A DNA stretch of 64,000 nucleotides, taken from Streptomyces ficellus (GTDB taxonomy: Bacteria; Actinomycetota; Actinomycetes; Streptomycetales; Streptomycetaceae). Positions 60,641 through 64,000 of this stretch are shown one piece after another (within the stretch, counting starts at the first letter, position 1; each line of letters starts with the position of its first letter). Where the stretch lies: assembly GCF_009739905.1 (NCBI RefSeq), contig NZ_CP034279.1, positions 6,014,001-6,078,000 of the forward strand, given 5' to 3'. The notes under the pieces were generated by a model, which was not told the DNA's origin, made no database searches, and saw only the letters and a program-made list of their open reading frames with translations. Both the position numbers and the translations under genes were made by a program.

Positions 60641-60742
60641 GGGGCCGTGCAGGGTCGCCCCCGCAGGGGATCGGCGGCGAGATACGGCGACAGAAGTAGG
60701 TGGGCGCCCCGCCGACCCCGAGGAGGTGAGCCCGGAGGGGCC
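60641..60742 (+). repeat. Dispersed ~100-bp repeat, copy B
   Basis: The ends are the same as copy A (44513-44616). The total length is 102 bases, close to 104 and 101 for the others. It lies in inverted orientation to copy C. Confidence 0.75.
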
Positions 60743-60802
60743 CCGACCGTACCCACCGGGCGCAACCGACAACCGCTCACGGGCCCGCGTAGGGTCAGGG
60801 GC

Positions 60803-61753
60803 GTGCAGCAGGAGACCGACACCCTCGTACGGGAGCTCGACGCCGTCGCCAGGGGCGCCGTGCCCCACCAGGCCTGCCGGGCCTGCGAATCCGGCCGCGT
60901 GCTCGCGGACCGGCCGGACGGCACCGTGGTCCGTCACGGTGACGCCGTGGCGAAGGCGCACGCCCCGGACACCGAGGTCGCCGACCACCGCGCCCGGCTC
61001 GCGGTCGCCGCCCACCCGCTGCTCGCCGACATCCTGTTGCCGCCCCTCCCGGTGGCGACCGGCGGGCTGGGCGGACGGCCGGTCAGCGCCTGGCCGTACG
61101 GGGCGCCCGTGGACCCCGGCGATCCGGACGCCGCCCCGTGGGAGGAGGCGGCCGCCCTGGTCGCCCGCCTCCACCGCGTACCGCCCGCCGGGCTGCCCGC
61201 GCTGCCTCCCATGCGCGGGCCCGCCAAGGCGGCGCGGGCCGTGGCGCGGATGCGGGCGGCCGGGCCGCACGCGGCGGCCGGGCCGGTGCTGGCCGCGTGG
61301 GCGCGGCTGCCGGCCTGGGCGCGGGGCGAGGCGCCAGGCCCGGGGGCGGCGGTCTGTCACGGTGACGTGCATCTGGGCCAGCTGGTCCGCCACCCCGCCG
61401 ACGGTGGCCCGTGGCTGCTGATCGACGTGGACGACCTGGGTGTCGGCGACCCGGCGTGGGACCTGGCCCGCCCGGCCGCCTGGTACGCGGCCGGGCTGCT
61501 GGCTCCGGCGGTGTGGGAGCGTTTCCTCGGTGCGTACCGGGCGGCGGGTGGCCCGGCCGTACCGGCCGACGGTGACCCGTGGCCGCGGCTGGACGTGCCG
61601 GCGCGTGCGCTGACGGTGCAGACGGCGGCGCTGGCCGTCTCGAAGAGCGCCGCGGAGGACCGGGACTTGGACGAGGTCGAGCTGTGCGTCGTCGACGCTT
61701 GTGCCCGAATTGCGACAATCCCGGGGGAGTTGGAGGCCGAGGGCCCGTCGTAG
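60803..61753 (+). CDS. Aminoglycoside phosphotransferase family protein
   Basis: The 316-residue protein has the APH/choline kinase-like motif CHGDVHLGQLV (catalytic Asp about residue 191) and LLIDVDDLGVGDPAWDLARP for metal binding; the N-lobe is diverged. Substrates in this superfamily range from antibiotics to metabolites, so resistance should not be assumed. GTG 60803 has TAGGGT (60790-60795) 7 bases upstream and a -35-like CCGACA (60766-60771), which predicts a leaderless mRNA. Confidence 0.82.
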   Translation: MQQETDTLVRELDAVARGAVPHQACRACESGRVLADRPDGTVVRHGDAVAKAHAPDTEVADHRARLAVAAHPLLADILLPPLPVATGGLGGRPVSAWPYGAPVDPGDPDAAPWEEAAALVARLHRVPPAGLPALPPMRGPAKAARAVARMRAAGPHAAAGPVLAAWARLPAWARGEAPGPGAAVCHGDVHLGQLVRHPADGGPWLLIDVDDLGVGDPAWDLARPAAWYAAGLLAPAVWERFLGAYRAAGGPAVPADGDPWPRLDVPARALTVQTAALAVSKSAAEDRDLDEVELCVVDACARIATIPGELEAEGPS

Positions 61754-61793
61754 GGTGAGGACATCATCCGTACGGCGAGGAGTTGAGCCGAGC

Positions 61794-62072
61794 ATGCAGT
61801 GTCCCAAGTGCCATGCGCCGATGCACACGTACAACCGCAATGGCGTCCAGATCGAGCAGTGCAGCGGCTGCCGGGGGATCTTCCTCGACTACGGCGAGCT
61901 GGAGGCCCTGACCCGCCTGGAGTCGCAGTGGGTGCAGCAGGCTCCGCCGGCGCCGCCCGCCCCGCAGGCGTACCCGGCCGCGCCCGCCCAGCACGCCCCC
62001 GCCTGGGGTGCCCCGCACCACGGTCACCACGGTCACCACCGTGGCTTCGGGCGGATGCTGTTCTCCTCCTGA
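61794..62072 (+). CDS. TFIIB-type zinc ribbon protein
   Basis: The 92-residue protein has an N-terminal zinc ribbon with MQCPKCHAPM and IEQCSGCRGIFLDYGELEAL, a Pro/Ala-rich linker, and a His-rich tail (GAPHHGHHGHHRG). The His tail may bind metal. The family function is unknown. ATG 61794 follows GCGAGGAGTTGAGCCGAGC. A strong terminator follows. Confidence 0.88.
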   Translation: MQCPKCHAPMHTYNRNGVQIEQCSGCRGIFLDYGELEALTRLESQWVQQAPPAPPAPQAYPAAPAQHAPAWGAPHHGHHGHHRGFGRMLFSS

Positions 62073-62089
62073 GCCGGGGAGTGCACGAC

Positions 62090-62122
62090 GAAGCCCCGGC
62101 CGCTTCGGGCGGCCGGGGCTTC
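62090..62122. terminator. Bidirectional terminator between the zinc ribbon gene and the tRNA cluster
   Basis: A perfect 14-bp stem (62090-62103 with 62109-62122) with a TTCGG loop serves both the plus-strand gene and the minus-strand tRNA cluster. Confidence 0.82.
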
Positions 62123-62130
62123 GGTGTGTG

Positions 62131-62202
62131 TGGACGATACTGGGATTGAACCAGTGACCTCTTCCGTGTCAGGGAAGCGCTCTCCCGCTGAGCTAATCGT
62201 CC
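62131..62202 (-). tRNA. tRNA-Val(GAC), copy 1
   Basis: The 72-base cloverleaf has acceptor GGACGAT/ATCGTCC, D arm AGCTCAGCGGGAGAGC, anticodon GAC in CTTCCCTGACACGGAAG, and TTCAATC in the T arm. The CCA end is not encoded. It is one of three tandem tRNA-Val genes. Confidence 0.95.
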
Positions 62203-62235
62203 TCGGGGCCATGATCGAGGATCATGGGCACTGCG

Positions 62236-62307
62236 TGCGCGATACTGGGATTGAACCAGTGACCTCTTCCGTGTCAGGGAAGCGCTCTCCCGCTGAGCTA
62301 ATCGCGC
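62236..62307 (-). tRNA. tRNA-Val(GAC), copy 2
   Basis: The body is the same as copy 1, but the acceptor stem is GCGCGAT/ATCGCGC, with changes on both strands so pairing is kept. The anticodon is GAC. Confidence 0.95.
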
Positions 62308-62326
62308 GGGGGATCCGAAGATCCAG

Positions 62327-62398
62327 TGGACGATACTGGGATTGAACCAGTGACCTCTTCCGTGTCAGGGAAGCGCTCTCCCGCTGAGCTAATCGTCC
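62327..62398 (-). tRNA. tRNA-Val(GAC), copy 3
   Basis: Identical in body and acceptor stem (GGACGAT/ATCGTCC) to copy 1. It follows tRNA-Cys closely and is probably cut from the same precursor. Confidence 0.95.
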
Positions 62399-62402
62399 TT
62401 GG

Positions 62403-62473
62403 AGGTGGAGACGGGATTTGAACCCGTGTAGACGGCTTTGCAGGCCGTTGCCTCGCCTCTCGGCCACTCCACC
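62403..62473 (-). tRNA. tRNA-Cys(GCA)
   Basis: The 71-base cloverleaf has acceptor GGTGGAG/CTCCACC, anticodon GCA in GGCCTGCAAAGCC, and discriminator U73, which is the expected identity base for Cys. The three bases after it (62400-62402) read CCA on the minus strand. Confidence 0.95.
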
Positions 62474-62510
62474 AGGAGTGCAGGGGTTCGGGAAGTGATC
62501 CCCCACTTCG

Positions 62511-62583
62511 AGCGGACGACGAGATTCGAACTCGCGACCCTCACCTTGGCAAGGTGATGCTCTACCAACTGAGCCACGTCCGC
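62511..62583 (-). tRNA. tRNA-Gly(GCC)
   Basis: The 73-base cloverleaf has acceptor GCGGACG/CGTCCGC, D arm TGGCTCAGTTGGTAGAGC, anticodon GCC in ACCTTGCCAAGGT and T arm GAGTTCGAATCTC. It is the first tRNA of the cluster in transcription order. Confidence 0.95.
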
Positions 62584-62728
62584 TTGTCGTTTCCGGTCCG
62601 CTTCCGCGTCCCGGCGACGTGTTGAACTCTAGCGGATTCCCGGGCCAGTACAAAAACGCGTTTGCCCAGCGTGCTGCGCTGAGCCCGGTCCGCACCGTCC
62701 CGTCGGCCCCGGCCATAGACTCGCACCT

Positions 62729-63784
62729 GTGCACGACCTCGCTCCTCTGGCCCGCTTCGGCGGCCTCCTCGCAACCGACCTGCGGGATGTCACCAGTGAC
62801 CCCGAGGCCCTCGACTCGGCCGGCTTCTGGGTGGTCAGCGCGGACTTCGAAGGCCGTCTGACCTGCGCCCGCTTCGGTGACGTGCGCCCCGACCCGGTGC
62901 CGGAGCCGGTCCCGGGGGCGTGGCGCGGGCCGGCCGCCGGTGACTGGACGTCCTCGCTCGACCGCGCCGCGTACATCGCGGGGGTGCGGCGGATCCGGGA
63001 GCACATCGCGGCCGGCGAGGTGTACCAGGCGAACCTGTGCCGGGTGCTCTCGGCGCCGCTGCCGGACCCGGCCGCCGATGTGGACGCGCTGACGGCGCTG
63101 CTGGCGCGTGGCAACCCGGCCCCCTACGCCGGAACGATTCGCCTGCCCGCCCACGGCGTCGAGATCGCCACCGCGTCGCCCGAGCTCTATCTGCGGCGCC
63201 AGGGCGCGACCGTGGAGTCCGGCCCGATCAAGGGGACCGGGAGGACCGCCCAGGACCTCCTGGACAAGGACCGGGCCGAGAACGTGATGATCGTCGACCT
63301 GGTCCGCAACGACCTGGGGCGGGTCTGCGCCACGGGGTCGGTCACCGTTCCGGCGCTGTGCGCGGTCGAGGCGCACCCGGGACTCGTGCACCTGGTGTCC
63401 ACCGTGCGTGGCGAGCTGGCGCCGGAGGCGGGCTGGCCGGACCTCCTGGACGCCACCTTCCCGCCCGGTTCGGTCACCGGCGCCCCGAAGTCCAGTGCCC
63501 TGAAGATCATCGAGGCGCTGGAGACCGCGCCTCGGGGCCCGTACTGCGGCGGCATCGGCTGGGTCGACGCGGACCGTCGTACCGGGGAGCTGGCCGTCGG
63601 CATACGCACCTTCTGGATCGACCGCGCGGACGGCGGGGGCGTGCTGCGCTTCGGCACCGGCGCGGGCATCACCTGGGGCTCCGACCCGGAGCGCGAGTGG
63701 GACGAGACCGAGCTGAAGGCCGCCCGGCTGCTCGCGGTAGCGTCGGGAACGTACGAGGCGAGCGGAAGGACCATCGGGACATGA
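62729..63784 (+). CDS. pabB: Aminodeoxychorismate synthase component I
   Basis: The 351-residue chorismate-binding enzyme lacks the usual long N-terminal domain and consists mainly of the catalytic domain. The PIKGT motif (residues 166-170) has the lysine that marks PabB; TrpE has alanine there. Other segments are DLVRNDLGRVC and PPGSVTGAPK. It makes 4-amino-4-deoxychorismate for folate, with PabC following (ATGA overlap). GTG 62729 has TAGACT 7 bases upstream and no ribosome site, so the mRNA is probably leaderless. A PabA glutaminase gene is not in the window. Confidence 0.9.
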   Translation: MHDLAPLARFGGLLATDLRDVTSDPEALDSAGFWVVSADFEGRLTCARFGDVRPDPVPEPVPGAWRGPAAGDWTSSLDRAAYIAGVRRIREHIAAGEVYQANLCRVLSAPLPDPAADVDALTALLARGNPAPYAGTIRLPAHGVEIATASPELYLRRQGATVESGPIKGTGRTAQDLLDKDRAENVMIVDLVRNDLGRVCATGSVTVPALCAVEAHPGLVHLVSTVRGELAPEAGWPDLLDATFPPGSVTGAPKSSALKIIEALETAPRGPYCGGIGWVDADRRTGELAVGIRTFWIDRADGGGVLRFGTGAGITWGSDPEREWDETELKAARLLAVASGTYEASGRTIGT

Positions 63785-64000
63785 AGCTGTGGGTCAACGG
63801 CGGGCTGCACGACGCGGAGGGCGCCCTGGTCTCCGTACTGGATCACGGCCTGACCGTGGGCGACGGCGTCTTCGAGACGATCAAGGCGGTCGAGGGCCGG
63901 CCCTTCGCGCTGGAGCCGCACCTGGACCGGCTCACCCGCTCCGCGCGCGGCCTCGGGCTGCCCGAGCCGGACCTCGACGAGATCCGCCGCGCCTGCGCCG
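63781..64000 (+). CDS. pabC: 4-amino-4-deoxychorismate lyase (partial, runs off the window)
   Basis: The first 73 residues match fold-type IV PLP enzymes (MKLWVNGGLHDAEGALVSVL, DHGLTVGDGVFETIKAV, HLDRLTRSARGLGL). With pabB overlapping upstream, PabC is the likely role rather than branched-chain aminotransferase. The gene continues beyond the right edge. Confidence 0.85.
   Translation, partial: MKLWVNGGLHDAEGALVSVLDHGLTVGDGVFETIKAVEGRPFALEPHLDRLTRSARGLGLPEPDLDEIRRACA

Larger units (their letters stand above)
60320..60802 (+). repeat. Repeat-bearing spacer with two inverted element copies
   Basis: No gene is supported in these 483 bases. Two copies of the dispersed element lie head to head and point outward (next two entries), separated by about 55 bases. 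The right end leads into the promoter of the next gene. Confidence 0.7.

Noticed and set aside
60803..61753. Antibiotic resistance gene call for the APH-like protein
   Set aside because: Only the general kinase motifs are present; the superfamily includes many metabolic kinases, and no resistance context exists.
62124..62600. tRNA cluster as an integration site
   Set aside because: No integrase, direct repeat of a tRNA end or foreign genes are next to the cluster.

Overview
The window is a stretch of a Streptomyces (or very close actinomycete) chromosome. The base composition is very GC-rich, codon third positions are almost all G or C, many genes start with GTG or TTG, TTA codons are almost absent, and the gene order matches what I remember of the core region around infC, pheST and the arg genes in Streptomyces coelicolor. 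I see no prophage, IS element, CRISPR array, plasmid or integrative-element genes, and no biosynthetic cluster. The window reads as conserved core chromosome with small lineage-specific modifications.

Layout. 1-4.4 kb: a divergent FadR/GntR regulator and a glutamine-synthetase-like ligase (GlnA4 type), aldehyde dehydrogenase and short-chain dehydrogenase, probably an amine (ethanolamine-like) catabolic unit. 4.4-11.8 kb: secreted HAD phosphatase, DUF2510 membrane protein, alanine-racemase-fold enzyme, a membrane protein coupled to a mycosin-like protease, SseB-like and DUF1844 proteins. 11.8-19.6 kb: translation block infC-rpmI-rplT with an attenuator-like leader, a SpoU methyltransferase, a histidine kinase, and pheS-pheT. 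19.6-30.7 kb: PP2C-type phosphatase, a TPR regulator with possible operators, NUDIX hydrolase, hydroxyacyl-CoA dehydrogenase, glycosidase-like protein, small regulators and acetyltransferases, a leucine-rich-repeat-variant protein with a metal-site-like insert.

30.8-39.6 kb: arginine biosynthesis, argC-J-B-D-R then argG and argH, with ARG-box-like operators at argC and argG. 39.6-46.8 kb: TetR/MFS efflux pair, PlsC acyltransferase, a PHO-box-preceded GlpQ phosphodiesterase, a sigma-like factor and small membrane proteins. 47.1-50.1 kb: methionine ABC transporter metNIQ behind a Cys/Met-rich leader peptide. 51.0-57.6 kb: corrin genes (cobL, a disordered-BluB-CobT fusion, siroheme/precorrin-2 synthase). 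57.6-64.0 kb: second SpoU methyltransferase, membrane Ser/Thr kinase, small membrane protein, aminoglycoside-phosphotransferase-like protein, zinc-finger protein, a five-tRNA cluster (Val x3, Cys, Gly), and the folate genes pabB and the start of pabC.

The most notable signals are regulatory or repeat-like rather than a new enzyme system: an apparent AUC start and transcription attenuator at infC, a leaderless Cys/Met-rich uORF before metN, a palindromic mini-repeat inserted in frame in pheT and again between argC and argJ, a roughly 100-bp dispersed repeat with conserved ends (three copies), a 15-bp site shared by the TPR regulator and a TTA-containing membrane protein, and a three-part BluB-CobT protein with a disordered N-terminus of about 610 residues.
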